Shown here: in pieces, positions 22,071 to 35,311 of the stretch
Layout: each line of letters starts with the position of its first letter
Position numbering within the stretch: position 1 is the first letter of the stretch
NCBI GenBank assembly: GCA_947311845.1
Contig: CAMZMU010000080.1
Span: 17,359,341-17,423,340, forward strand
DNA: 64,000 nt
Source: Poa pratensis
Lineage: Eukaryota > Streptophyta > Magnoliopsida > Poales > Poaceae
Direction: 5' to 3'
Translations under genes and position numbers: made by a program
The notes under the pieces: model-generated
Told to the model about the DNA's origin: nothing
The model's input: only the letters and a program-made list of their open reading frames with translations
The model's database searches: none

Positions 22071-24078
22071 CTCTTGTTTGGGAGAGAGACACGCTCCGCT
22101 TTTGCTTAGAATACTCCTGTTCTTCACTTATACTTGTTGACTATTCTTGTTTAGCACTGCTATGCTATTAGCTCTCGTTTTTCATGTATCTCTTGTTCAG
22201 AGCTATTAGTTCTTTTATAGAAAGTACTCTCTTGCTTCACTTATATTTGTTTGGAGAGTTGTATTATTGGCGTCTGGTTGGAACAGAAAATGCTAAAGTG
22301 TGTGGTAGTTGTATAATGGAAAAACTTGCATAGTCTTGTAGATAATTGAATTTTGATAACTTGATTCCTTACAAATGTTTTGAGATATTAAGAAATTAGA
22401 TGTTAAATGCTTGCTGGTTAATTAAAGCTAAAATTTGATTAGTGGTTGTGTTATTAAATCTTGTACCGTACTACAAACTCTTAATATTGTTGAAGGTGTA
22501 GTTGGACTAGATAGATTCTCATGTCTGAAGGTTTTTGGAAACAACATAGTTGCGTGCTAAGGTCGAGGGATCTAGCGGGGTACTTGTGTCTCCGTGAACG
22601 GCCCTCCTTGGGGTAAATTTAATCATGCTCTTAATGTTGAACCTGCTAGTTGTTTGCAATAAACTTGTGAGTTCCTTTTGACTAATGTTGAGCTACGGTT
22701 TTTGGCACTTCCACCATCCATATTTTGCTAGCCTCTTCGGTGCTGTGCATTGCCTTCTGCTCACTTTGAGAGTTGTGCATACTTCGCCAGTACATCCAAC
22801 CCCGTGGGAGAACATCATCTTGTTCTCCTACACATAAGCCAAACATCTTCCTCAAAACAGCCACCATAACTACCTATCACAGCATTTTCATAGCTGTTCC
22901 GAGATATATTGCCATGCAACTTCCACCTTACATTACATGACTTGTTGTCATTCATCATTGTTATATATTGCTTTGCATGATTCTATACAGCTGATGTGTG
23001 GTTTTACCCATGTTACGCTAGATCATTGCACATCCTGCTATACTGGCAGAGGCATACAGTTTTATACATCATGTTTTGTTCATTATGAGTTATTTGTACC
23101 AAAAAGTGTGTTGTCATATTAGAGTGTTGCCCCTACAGTGAGGGAGAGAAAAGTGAAAAATCCACGGAGGCCATTGAAAAGAGAAACAGAAAAAGAAAAA
23201 AAAAAGAGAAAAAAGAGAAAAAATAAAAAAATAAAGAGGGAGTGGGCAACATTAATATCCTTTATCCACACTTGTGCTCATGTTTAGCACCAGTTTTATA
23301 GTCATCATTTGTGCTAGTAGCACCTATGTTTCATATGAGAGAGTTCTCATGTTTCATTAGTATAACTATGTGGGGAATTTACGTTATAGAACTTGGGTTT
23401 TATATTCCAATGATGAGCCTCCTCAAAAGTGCTCTAGGTCTTCATGAGCAACCAAGTTGGATGCACCCCCACTAGTTCCATTGGAGAGCTTTTATACACT
23501 TATAGCTCTTTGTGCATCCGTTGCATGGCAATCACTACTCCTTGCATAGATTCGATTATAAGACTTCCTCTTGTCTAATGATCATTTATAGCTTTGTGAG
23601 CCTTTCTTCCATTGGTCTTCCAAACCCCCATTATTATTCTCTTTGCCATAACATCCTGGTGCCAATACCAAATGCTTACACTCACCGGTTGAGTAAAACT
23701 TCTAATCAGTGAATTCATTACGTTTGTGATACTTTTGCTTAACTGGATCCTTTCTATGTTTGTGAAAGATTGCTGGATGCTTGAGTAGAAGGATAACTTC
23801 TATACTGAATGCTTAAAACATCTATAATGAACTTTGTACGGTTTCATGTCTTTATAGCATCTTCCATGAAAGGTTTTTACTTGTTTAATTGTCTTGCTTT
23901 ATTCATCTATGTGTTTAATATCAAACATAGACTTTTGCTTTGAATGATTTGATCTCAGCTCACATGCTTTACATTACTATATGATCAAGATTATGCTGGT
24001 AGCATGTCACCTCAAAAATTATCTTTGTGTTATCATTTACCTACTCGAGGACGAGTAGGAACTAAGATTGGGGATGTT
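22071..24078 (+). mobile_element. 3' non-coding internal region of a Gypsy element (Sabrina/WHAM-like)
   Basis: No gag or pol remains. The stretch has the long non-coding 3' tail typical of these Triticeae Gypsy elements. It includes a purine run (23164-23240, mostly A with AGAG), the phrase CTACTCGAGGACGAGTAGGA (about 24040-24059), and a polypurine tract ATTGGGGATG (24067-24076) directly before the 3' LTR. The family assignment rests on my memory of such sequences. Confidence 0.65.
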
Positions 24079-25616
24079 TGATATGTCCAAAACGTATCTA
24101 TAATTTTTTATGTTCCATGCCTATTATATATTGATTACCACATGTTTATCTTACACTTTATATCATTTTTATGCATTTTTTGGGACTAACCTATTAACAA
24201 GATGCCACAGTGCCAGTTCTTGTTTTCTGCTGTCTTTTTGTTTCAGAAAATCTATTCTGGAAATATTCTCAGAATCGGATGCTAATTTAACTGATTTAAT
24301 TCTGGACCGAGACGGAGCAGTAGCCAGGAGGACGGAGCCGGGGCCACACCAGGCAGGCCGGCGGACCCACGGCGCGGCCCAGGGTGGGTCCGCGCACCTT
24401 GGCCGCCGCCCCACCTCGGCTGGCCACCGACGCCGCCCTTTCGCCTATAAATTGCATCTAATCGGGAAACCCTAGATACCCGAGCAAAAATCCACGAAAA
24501 GTTTCGAGGCCGCCATCGTCTTCAACCCTAGTTCGAGAGGGTTTCTGCAGTTCTTCCCGGCACCTTGCCGGAGGGGAAATCATCACCGGAGGGCTCTACA
24601 TCACCATGCCTGCCTTCGGAGTGATGCGTGAGTAGTTCTCCATGGGACAACGGGTCCATAGCAGTAGCTAGTTGGTAGTCTCTCAACCTTGTGCTGTCAT
24701 GTTTAGATCTTGTGATCTGCCTAACATGATCAAGATCATCTTTATGTAATGCTACATGTTGTGTTTGCTGGGATCCGATGAATTGTGAAGTTATGATCAA
24801 GTTTGTTCATCTATCTATTATATTTTTTATCTATGTTCCTGCATGCTCTCCGTTGTTAGTAGATGCTTTGGCCAAGTAGATGCTAATGACTTCAAGAGAG
24901 GGTATTTATGCTAGATAGTGGGTTCATGCCTCTAGAAGCCTGGGCTTGATAGATGTGTTGTTGCCACTAAGAATAAAATAACTGATGCTTAGCTTAAGGG
25001 TACTGCTGTTAAGTCTAATGCGTTTGTTTACATTACACACTTTGCTTAATGCTATAATATGTTGCTTGCAACTTAATACTCATGGGAGACCCGGAAGCTA
25101 TGTTGTGAGTGGATTATGAGTCATAGATGCACCTAGTAAGCGGTCTATGTATATTGTTGTAATGCCCAATAGATATAACAATGAACATGTGCTTGTCATA
25201 TATTGCATTGTCATGCGTTTGCAATTTGTCAATTGCCCAGCTGTAATTCGTTCACCCAACATGTATGTTTATTTGTCTTATGGAGAGACACCACTAGTGA
25301 ACTGTGGACCCCGGTCCTTTATTCCACACTGATACAAACACCGTTTTCACCATGCTCTACGTTACTTTCTGCTGCTACTTTTGTGTTTATCATCATATTC
25401 TACACCATACGTTTAATCCTTTGTATTCAGCAAGCCGAGGAGATTGACAACCTTCCTGTTTCGTTGGGGCAAAGTACTTTGATTGTGCGTGTGCAGTTCC
25501 ACGTCAGTGATCGGGTAACGGCGCCGCTGACACCTTTCTAAAGCTCTTCCAATTCCTACTGGATCTGACAACCTTGGTTTTGTAATCAAGGGAAAACTTT
25601 GCTGCTGACTACATCA
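24079..25616 (+). repeat. Gypsy 3' LTR, about 1.54 kb (Sabrina-like)
   Basis: It begins TGATATGTCC and ends CTACATCA, with a 4-bp terminal inversion (TGAT/ATCA). A GC-rich promoter zone with TATAAATT (about 24446-24453) precedes a stretch with CCCTAG and GAGAGGG motifs. Gypsy internal sequence with its polypurine tract abuts on the left; Copia gag sequence begins on the right, so the Gypsy element sits inside the Copia element. Confidence 0.75.
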
Positions 25617-27512
25617 TACCTTCCTCTTGGGGTTTCCCGGCGAACGTGCGTTCCAAGTCATCACTGTCCCCTAGCTATAAGGACGCTATCATGAACTACT
25701 TCAAGCTAGGGACATCAAAATCCTTATCTGAAGTGTTGTTTATGCTCGAAGTGGCCGAATTGGAAATCAAGATGAAAAAGATGGTGTTGACCGTCAAACC
25801 AAAAGCAAGCAACTGCTTCTTCTGCGGAGAAAGCAATCACTGGAAAACCAACTGCCCCAATTACCTAGCAAAGAAAGGCAAGATTGCCATCAAAGAGAAA
25901 GGTATATTTGATATACATGTTATAGATGTTTACCTTACTAGCGCCCGGAGTAATGCTTGGGTATTTGATACCGGTTCTGTTGCTCATATTTGTAACTCTC
26001 AGGTGGAGTTGCGGAATAAACGGCGCCTGGCGAATGACGAGGTGACGATGCACGTCGGCAATGGATAAAAAGTTGACGTGGTGGCCGTCGGCACACCCCT
26101 CTATATCTACCATCGGGATTAGTTTTGGTTTTGAATAAATGTTATTTTGTACCAGCTTTGAGTGTAAACATTATCAGTGGGTCTTGCTTGTTACAAGACA
26201 ATTATTCGTTTAAATCTGTATCAAATGGTTGTACTATTTCAATGAATGATATCTTTTATGTTAATGCTCCTAAGAGTAATGGTTTATTCTTGTTGAATCT
26301 CGATAGTAGTACTCACATCCATAATGTAGATGCCAAGAGGATTTGACTTAGTAATGATACCGCCATGTATATGTGGCATTGCCGTCTCGGTCATATTGGT
26401 ATAAAGCGCATAAAGAAACTTCATTCTGATGGACTTTTGGAGTCACTAGATTTTGGATCTCTTGACACGTGCGAACCATGCCTTATGGGCAAAATGACCA
26501 AGAAACCGTTCACCGGTTTTATGGAACGGGCGTCGGACTTATTGGGAGTTATACATACTGATGTGTGCGGTCCAATGAGTGTGTCGACACGCAATAGTTA
26601 TCATTATTTTGTAACCTTCACTGATGATTTGAGTAGATACGGGTATATCTACTTAATGAAACACAAGTCTGAAACATTTGAAAAGTTCAAAGAATTTTAG
26701 AGTGAGGTTGAAAATCAACTCAACAAGAAAATCAAGCACCTTCGATCCGATCGTGGTTGTGAATATTTGAGTTTTGAGTTTGGCACACATCTGAAGGCCT
26801 GTGGCATCGTACCACAGCTTACGCCTGCTGGAACACCGCAACGCAACGGTGTGTCCGAACGACGTAATCGTACTCTATTAGATAGCGTTCGGTCTATGAT
26901 GTCTCTTACCGATTTGCCCGTATCGTTTTGGGGATATGCGTTAGAAACAATCACATTCATTTTAAATAGGGCTCCATCCAAATCCGTAGCAACGATACCG
27001 TATGAGATATGGCATGGCAAGAAACCTAAGTTGTCGTTCTTGAACGTTTGGGGTTGTGAGGCGTACGTTAAGAAACTACAGCCCGACAAACTCGAACCGA
27101 AATTGGAGAAAAACGGGAAACCATAGGATACACCTTCTACAATCAAGCCGAGGGCAAAACGTTTGTCGCGAAGAACGACACCTTTCTCGAGAAAGAGTTT
27201 ATCGCTAAAGGAGTAAGTGGGAGGAAAATAGAGCTCGACGAGATAGTTGATCATGAACTCGAAATTCTGAGTGGCGCAACAAAAACTGTTCCTGAACCGT
27301 CCTCCATAACAGATGGAGTGGGAAAAATGTCGAGGAAGCTATTATACCGCGTAGGTCTAGAAGAACCCATGCCCCTCCTGAGTGGTAAAGTAATCTTATT
27401 TGCACCGTCGTGTTAATTGAACAAGACGAACCTATGAGTTACAAAGAGGCGATGTAAGGACCCGAGTCCGAGAAATGGCTTAAGGCCAGGAAATCTGAAA
27501 TAGGATCCATGT
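25617..27512 (+). pseudogene. Copia (BARE/WIS/Angela type) gag-pol remnant, truncated by the sequence gap
   Basis: Plus-strand coding pieces in order: gag C-terminus with zinc knuckle CFFCGESNHWKTNC (about 25816-25858); protease WVFDTGSVAHICNS (about 25958-26000); the pre-integrase motif MWHCRLGHIGIKR (about 26370-26410); and integrase HTDVCGPMSV with later TPQRNGVSERRNRT (about 26550-26880). The region toward the reverse transcriptase ends at the N run. In-frame stops at 26066, 26343, 26698 and 27124 and several frame changes show it is dead. The same element continues at 48775-57567 in the second copy, where reverse transcriptase and RNase H follow. Confidence 0.88.
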
Positions 27513-27525
27513 NNNNNNNNNNNNN
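27513..27525. other. Assembly gap, 13 N
   Basis: This is the only run of N in the window. It separates the end of one copy of a 23-kb sequence from the start of the next. From general knowledge, a 13-N spacer is what optical-map hybrid scaffolding inserts when two contigs are judged adjacent or overlapping. Confidence 0.95.
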
Positions 27526-27651
27526 ATCTATATTTATTTTTTATCTTACTGACAGGTGGGACCCATCAGGAGTGAGAACACATGTTGACTTGTTGACCGA
27601 CCTGACCGTGGGACCCGTGGAATGACAATTATCTATATTTGGGCAAAAACA

Positions 27652-27722
27652 TGCGCCCGTGGGGCTCGAACCCACGACCGCGCCGCGCACCATGTGCTCC
27701 CAACCACTGCACCACTAAGGAG
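27652..27722 (-). other. tRNA-like sequence 1, second copy
   Basis: This corresponds to 4474-4544. The A-box region differs by one base on the minus strand (TGGTGCAGTGG rather than TGGCGCAGTGG). B box and T5 run are retained. Confidence 0.5.
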
Positions 27723-27798
27723 ATTTTGTGCTACTGGAGAAGCATGTGTATATTAGCATGTTTTTTCACTCCTTACACACGACCTGGGCAAAAATGTG

Positions 27799-27868
27799 CG
27801 CGGGCGGGATTCGAACCCCGACCTAGCGTGTTGTTGCTCTGCTCTCTACCAATGGGCTACTGAGGGGA
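27799..27868 (-). other. tRNA-like sequence 2, second copy
   Basis: This corresponds to 4622-4695. It lacks one C of the T-arm run (GAACCCCG instead of GAACCCCCG), one of several small indels at this contig end. Confidence 0.5.
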
Positions 27869-28690
27869 TGGTGATAGTTAACTGAAAAAAGGCTATCTAA
27901 TATCTTTCCTATCTATGTTCAGCAATTTCCACGACTTAGCAGAAATTTCCCCTTCTGGGTTCACAACTAAGAAGCCGGTGGAGGGGGTTGGTGGCGGCGC
28001 TCACCGGCGGAGGGGGTTGGGGGCGGCGGCGTTCACTGGAGGAGGGGCTTAGGGGCGGAGTTCACGGAGGAGGGTTTGGGCCGGCGAGGGGCTGGGGCGA
28101 GGGGACATCGGCGGGGAGCGCCTCGGCCACGACACGACCCCGCCGGCAGCAACCTCCCAGCGTCGGGAGCGCCTCGGCCACGACACGACCCGCCGGCAGC
28201 AACCTCCCAGCGTCAGGAGCGCCATCAGAGGCTAGAACGGTACAGCCTCAGGAGCGCCGTCAGCGCCATCCGAGGTAGAGCATCCATGGCCTCTCCCCCC
28301 TCTTCTTCCCTTCTTCTCCAACTTGCCGTTCGTGGTAGAATTAGGATGGGCATGTAGAATTAGCATGTAGAATTCGTTATCTCTTTCATGATGAGGAGAG
28401 CATTCACTATTATCAGCTCTCTTGATGTAATACCGAGAACCAATCTAGCTAACCTAGGTTTCAAGTTCATGAGGAGTATCTTTTAAACTGTTAGCTACTC
28501 ACTACAAAGTTTCAGACTCCAGCAAGAACAACAAGTTTTTGTTTTGTTTTTAGTACCTATTTAATTTATTGCAAGTTTTTGTTTTGTTTTTAGAATAGTT
28601 GAACAAAATCAGCAGCTAAATGTGGGCATTTTATTGCCAGTTTTGTTTTTGGGATTTTTGCTAAGTTGGGACATTATGTTGTCTTTGCAG

Positions 28691-31600
28691 ATGGACAGAA
28701 ACTGGATTAGAAAGGGTGTCCGAAAGCTTTCCAGTGAACACCTGAAAGGAGTGGAGGAGTTCATGCAATGTGTTCGTAGAAATTTTGCCAAGGATGATCG
28801 CATTCTTTGCCCATGCTGCCAATGCCTGAACCGTCAAGAGCAAGCTCAAGGGAGAGTTGAAGACCATTTGCTCCTTAATGGGATGGCCAGCACCTATGAC
28901 AGGTGGATCCATCATGGAGAGCCAATGGAGGGAGGACCTCAACATGTTGAAGCTGAAGCACAGCCACCCCATGGTAGTGATGATGGAATTGCTTTTATGG
29001 AAAATGTTCTGCAAGGGAATGATAATTTGGAGGAAGAGGATGGGAATGAGGATGATAGGATACCTGACTTGTTGAAGGATCTGTACAACTCTGAAGACCA
29101 TGTTGATGGACAAAGGTCAATGTTTGCCGAGGTGTTAGAGGAGGCCAAGCGCGCAGCTGTTGAAGGGGGTAAATTTTCAAGATTTACCTTCACCGTGAAG
29201 CTACTTCACGTCAAGTCCTTCTACCGGATTAGCAATGTTGCATTCAATGCAATACTCAGCCTGTTGAACTTGCAGTTCCCTGGTAGCAGTGTTCCCAAGG
29301 ATTACGAGGATGCGTTGCGCGTAATCCGCAAGCTAGGGCTTGGATATGTCTCTATACATGTCTGCCCAAATAACTGTGTGCTGTTTCGAAAGGCCTATGA
29401 AAAGTATGACAACTGCCCGAAATGCAATGCGTCTCGGTGGAAAGATGCTGATGGGAAGAAGTCGATACCGGAGAAGGTGTTGAGGCATTTTCCGTTGAAA
29501 AAGAGGCTGCAGCGGATGTTTCTCTCAGAGGAATCATCAGAGGAGGTACAGTGGCACAAGCTCAAGCGGCAGCCTGTGGAGGATGAGCTGAGCCATCCAG
29601 CGGATGGAGAGGCATGGAAACAATTTGACAAGGACCACAAAGAATTTGTGGCAGATCCAAGGAATATAAGACTCGGCCTTGCCACGGATGGCTTTAATCC
29701 GTTTGGGAACCAGAGGACGTCATACAGCATGTGGCCCGTCTTTGTGGTGCCGTACAACATGCCACCATGGGCATGCATGGATCAGTCTAACTATATGATG
29801 TCCTTGCTTATCCCGGGTCCAGAGTCTCCAGGAAAAGATTTTGACGTCTTCATGGAGCCTCTTGTGGATGAGTTGCTCGAGCTCTGGAGTGGTGTACTTA
29901 CGCACGATGCCTTGACTCCCAAGAAGAAATTCTATCTACGTGCTGCAGTCATATGGTGTATCCATGATTTTCCGGCGTTGCACACTTTGTCGGGGAGGAT
30001 TACAGCGGGTTATCAGGCTTGTGTGCGGTGTGACAAAGACCCCTGCTCGAGGAGGATAAGGGGCAAGATCTGCTTTATTGGGCACCGTCGCTTCCTTGAC
30101 CCAAACCATAAGTGGCGAAGAAGCAAAGAGTTTGATGGCAAGACTGAAACCCGTGACAAGCCAGCGGAATTCATTAAAGAAGAGCTCGAGCAGCAACTTG
30201 AAAAGGTGAAAGATGTGAGACCAGGAAAGCTGGAAAAGAAGAGAAAGCGCGAGGAAGGCCAATGTTGGGACCGAAGATCCCGCTTGTGGGACCTGCCATA
30301 CTGGCCTGATCTAAAGCTGAGGCACAATCTCGATATAATGCACATCGAGAAAAATATCACCGACAATCTCCTTGGGACATTCATGAGCATTGAAGGAAAG
30401 TCCAAGGACACGGTGAATGCAAGGCTTGACTTGGAAGATATGGGAATAAGAGAAGAGTTGCACCTAAAACCTAGAGAAGGTGAAGACTCGTTTGACATAC
30501 CACCTGCTTGGTACACAATGAGTAAAGAAGAAAAGATTGCCTTCTGTGAGTTCATAAGGGCGGTGAGGTTTCCAGATGGTTACGCCGCTAACCTAGAGAA
30601 ATGTGTCTCTCCTGATGGATGCAAGCTTCAAGGCCTAAAAACACATGATTGCCACATTCTCCTTCAAAGAATCTTACCGGCGGGGCTCCGAGGAATTATG
30701 CATCACGATATATATGAAGCGGTTGCCGAGTTGGGTAATTTCTTTAGAGAACTATGCTGCCAGACACTCAAGTTATCGGTTCTGAAAAGACTTGAAAAAG
30801 AAATCCCAATAATTCTTTGCAAGCTCGAGAAGATCTTTCCTCCATCTTTCTTCACCGTGATGGTCCATTTGTGTGTCCATTTACCAAAAGAGGCAATGCT
30901 TAGAGGCCCTGTGCAATATGGTTGGACGTATCCGGTCGAAAGAAGGCTGCTTACATGTAAGCGCTCCGTGCGGAACACAGCGAGGCCGGAAGGATCTATT
31001 GCCGAGGCGTATGTTGTCGATGAGTGCCTCACTTTTTGCTCGAGGTACTTTGACGATCTGGACACGAGATGGAATCGGCGAGGCAGAACTTTCTAGGAGG
31101 CTGACTCGCACCGTGGTGATGTGTCGGTTTTCAAGCATGGTGTGAAATTTCTCGGAGGGTCACAATACTTGGACGCCGGTGATGACTATGACAAGATGGT
31201 CTGGTTTGTCCTCAGCAGCTGTCGTGAGGTTTTACCTTACATAGAGTATGTCATATTCTGTGAACTCGTTATTTTATTATCATGGGTTGGGAGGAACCTA
31301 TTTTTTTACCACATGACTGATGTTTCCACTCACTATTTTTCTTGGCATGGCAGGATGTGCAAACAAGAGCTGAATGGGGAAGCAAGCAGCGTCCATGTTG
31401 ATAAGAGGCTTGCCAAGGAATTTGCTGGTTGGTTTAAGAAAAAGGTGAGATCTTTAGCCATGTAATCCATTGCCACATCATTTTTGTTTTTGTGTGTTAC
31501 TCACCCTGGTTTATATGTGCAGATTGGAAAATTGCATGAGGAGAAGAAGGTTAGCGATGATCTCGTTGCTTTGGCCTGCCAACCGGATAAGCGAGTGAGA

Positions 31601-32332
31601 TTGTATTCAGCTTGTATTGTTGACGGTGTTCGGTACCATACCATTGACCGCGAGAAGAATAGAAAGACACAGAACAGTGGAATCGTCACCGAGGGAGATC
31701 ATGATGGTGAGGCTATGGACTTCTATGGTCAGCTGAGAAGCGTCATCGAGCTGCAATACAACTCTAGCGGGGGCGTCGACCGTTCGGTTGTCCTCTTTAG
31801 TTGTGACTGGTTTGATCTCGGTGGGAAGAAGAAGACGGGATTGAGAGATGATGGACACTTCACTAGTGTCAACACTGGAAGGTGCTGGTACAAAAGTCAT
31901 CCATTTATTCTAACCTCACAAGCAACAAAGGTGTTTTATGTGCCAGACACTCGTTTCCGTGGAAATTGGCGAGTTGTGCAAAAATTCATGCATAGGCACT
32001 TGTGGCGTGTGACCGAAACTGATGGGGAAAATGGTCCTGGTGGTGGCGGACTAACATATCAAGATGAAAAAAATGGCACGGAAATTCCGGTGCAAGCACG
32101 TGAAGCCACTGTGCAAACCAGAGTGCGAAGGGACCAGAGCGACCGCGTGCGTGTTGATGCTGCTGTTGTTGAAGGCATTAAGAAGAAAAGAAGGGTGCTT
32201 GTGGATGGACATGAAGGCGAGGATGACGAAGAAGATGGGGCTGATGATACAATGCTGCAATATGACAGTGACGATGGGGAAGACAGGACTGGGCATAGAG
32301 GTCCTCGCTTTGGTATCGACAATGATGAGTAG
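28691..32332 (+). CDS. TNP2-type transposase, second copy, with premature stop
   Basis: The exons match the first copy (28691-31245, 31354-31444, 31523-32332). Sequence is the same except that codon TCG (7922-7924 region) reads TAG at 31094-31096. This would end the protein at about 801 residues, after the catalytic and DUF4218-like regions and before the DUF4216-like region. If the two copies are one locus, this base is either an error or a haplotype difference; if they are two loci, this copy is a damaged gene. Confidence 0.75.
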
Positions 32333-33389
32333 CGGATGGACATGGGAAGGTAACTTCTATCTGAAAATGCATGTTTTGTCACTGTTAAAATTTCAGATTT
32401 TGTCACTGCTACCACATTTGTTTTACTTCTTAACCCATTTTTCAATTTTGTTGCAGGCTGATGATGATACTCATGCATTTCACACAATGAAGGATGGGCA
32501 ATGGTGCCTTCTATAACAGCACTGTGCCTTTGTTGCATTTGTAATCTGAATATCATGTGCTTGGAAGGATGGGCAATGGTGCCTTCTGTATGTTGAGTGT
32601 AGCTTGGAAGGTTGTTGCTTGGAATCTGAATATTGAGTGTTCAACATTTGTAATCTGAATATTGAGTGTACTCTGAATATTTGTCTCTTGCTGTGTAATA
32701 TTGAGTCTAAATGAATATGTCTTGCTGTGTAATATTTAGTGTAATCTGAATATTTTTCTTTGCAAAATTGCTTGTGGATGGGCATGAAAGCGATGATGCT
32801 GCTGATGATGAATGTTCACTGCTTGTTCACTGCTGTCTTGTAATACTGAACTAGTTGCTGTCCAGTGCCTTTGCAAAATTTAGTATTTTGTCCTTATTCC
32901 CTTTACAGGCTCATTACTGGTGGAAAAAGAAATTAGGTGTGTTTGTAGAATGTGCTATTTGACACTGTTATATTTCCTCTGTTTGGGTTTCCTGTTGTTA
33001 AACCTCCTTTGCTTTCTGTTATTGTTGCATCCTACAGGCTCATAACTGGTGAAAACAATATAGGTGTGTTTCAAGAATGTGTTATTTCACACTATACAAC
33101 TTTATTTGCTTGGTCTGTCTCAACTTATCTGCAGGATTCCTAGAAAAAGAAGAGAAATGCCACTGAAGATTAACACTTCATTTGTCCAAAAGTAACCAGA
33201 TAGCTTAATACACATTCATTTCTCCAAAAACAACAAGATAGCTTAATACACATTCATTTCATCCAAAAGCAACCACATAGCTTAATTTACATAAGTTTGT
33301 CCAATACTCAGATCTTGTTCAAATATACAGCAACTTGGTTCACAAACATACAAACTGATGCGACGATCAACACACAGATTCACACAACC

Positions 33390-34291
33390 TTACATGGTCC
33401 AGATTCCAACAACACATGCCCAAAAGTAACTACATAACAGATGATAGATTTCTTCAACAGTCAGCTTCAGAATTTTTTTACCACGGCATTGAAACCAAAA
33501 CATGATGATTTTACCCACTTTCCAATCCTCGGTTACACACGGCCAGTTTCGTGTCATGATAGCTTTATTGTCTTCTGCAATTTTCATGCGGACTTCAGCC
33601 ATCTTCTCATTATGGTTGTAATAGACTTCCACATCGGTTCGTCTGTTGTAAGGCGGCTTTGGAGATACTTGGTGTACTCATGGTTAAAATACTGCAAAGA
33701 TATGGTAAAAAACAATTAGCTAGACAAGTTCAAATCCAGTTCAACTTTGGTTGCAATAAGAGGTTGGGAATATATTTTACCATCTTTCCTTTGCCAGCAT
33801 CAATGTGTGACTTCACAATCCTGCAGATATAGAGTGGTGTCTCTGGTTCATTTTCAGCACAAAATTTCTTCAGAACTGACCGTTGCCTCTCATCCAATTC
33901 GACCCCCTTGGATAATACACAGAATTGGTCCAGAACACTATCCGGAATGACCTCGTAGTGGTAATGCTTGCGGCACATGGTCCCGTCGAACACCTTAACA
34001 GTTAGCACATCGACGCCATCGTAAGTGCAGACCAAGAAATGGCTCTATGCAGGTCGTGAGAGAGGGCGAACAGCTTCCAGCCAGGCCCGAGAAACATGTG
34101 CCAACTCCGTCAAATACCACCTCCACGTCCCACAGCTTGCGATGCACATCGCCCACCTCACACAGCTTCAGTTTACGGGGCTCACGGCCTTCCAGGAACT
34201 TGGCAAACTTCTCAGGCAGCCTCTGCCGCACAGAACTCGAAGAAATCGGTTCTGAAACCCACACGAAGAACTCGAAGTCTGACTGGGCCAT
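33390..34291 (-). pseudogene. B3-domain gene remnant, second copy
   Basis: It starts at 34291 on the minus strand with the same MAQSDFEFF and the same frame change in the first B3 domain. An extra single-base difference near 34042-34046 shifts the HFLVCTYDG part again. Near 33636-33646 it lacks bases present in the first copy, which changes the frame of the second B3 block. The shared first frameshift is therefore likely real, while the others may be consensus errors. Confidence 0.55.
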
Positions 34292-35311
34292 CGTAGCAAA
34301 CCCGCCTGTTATGACAAGTAAATAGTTCCAGAATCAATTATAGGAGAACCAAAATAGGTTGACAAGTAAATAGTTCCAGTAAATAGTAACATTTCAGAGA
34401 GAACTGAAAACTGAACTAAGAAGAAACTAGGTCACATATAGGTTCAGTCTTGCAATTAAGAAGGTACAATTAATCAATCAAATGATTTTTTGCCTCACAT
34501 CAGAAGAACCTTGTGAACAAGGAAATTAGGACCTAGCACCAGCGCCCAGCAAGCATTACGATTGTTGAGCTATAGAAGACTAGAAGAAAACCCTGAAACT
34601 ATAATGTTTGTATGACATAGCAACATTTCCAGAGAGAACTGGAAAATGAGGAATGAACTGCACCAGAACAGATCATATTGTCCCATAAAAAATAAACATT
34701 GCCTCTGATATGGAAACAGAGGATGGAGTGTGCAATAACAGACCCATAATTTCTACATGCAGAAATATGGAAACAGAGGATTGAGGCTGCAGTCGAAGAT
34801 CCAAACATGCAGGCCTAAGCCAATCCGAATCAAAACCCTAGAACCCTAGATCCCCAAAAACCCTAGAACTCTAGACCCATCCCGCCGGCCTAAACCCATC
34901 CGAATCAAAACCCTAAGCGGCCGCAACCCATCCGAATCAAAACCCACACGGGCGCGCATCCGAATCTAAAGGGACACAGAGATGGAGATGGAGATGGAGA
35001 GCGGTGCGGCTTACCCAGAGATGGAGATGGAGATGGATTCGTCCGCGGCGGCTCTCCGTGCGGAGATGGAGATGGAAGAAGAAGAGCGGTGCGGCATGCG
35101 GTGCGGCGGCCTCCGAGCTCCTCGAGACCTCCGAGCTCTCTCTCTGTGTGTCCGAACAGAGAAGAGAGGAAGCCAAATGGCAAATAAAGGTAGCGACGAG
35201 TGAGCTTCACTGAGACCGACGTGTGGGACCCAATTTGTCCTGAGGAATTTATAATTTGCTTAAAACATGGCAAATTGAAAAAACTGTTAAAAACATGGTT
35301 TTAACGTGGCT

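Noticed and set aside
24110..24475. 121-codon frame in the Gypsy LTR (and the same in the second copy)
   Set aside because: It lies across the LTR promoter region, with TATAAATT inside the frame and no family resemblance.
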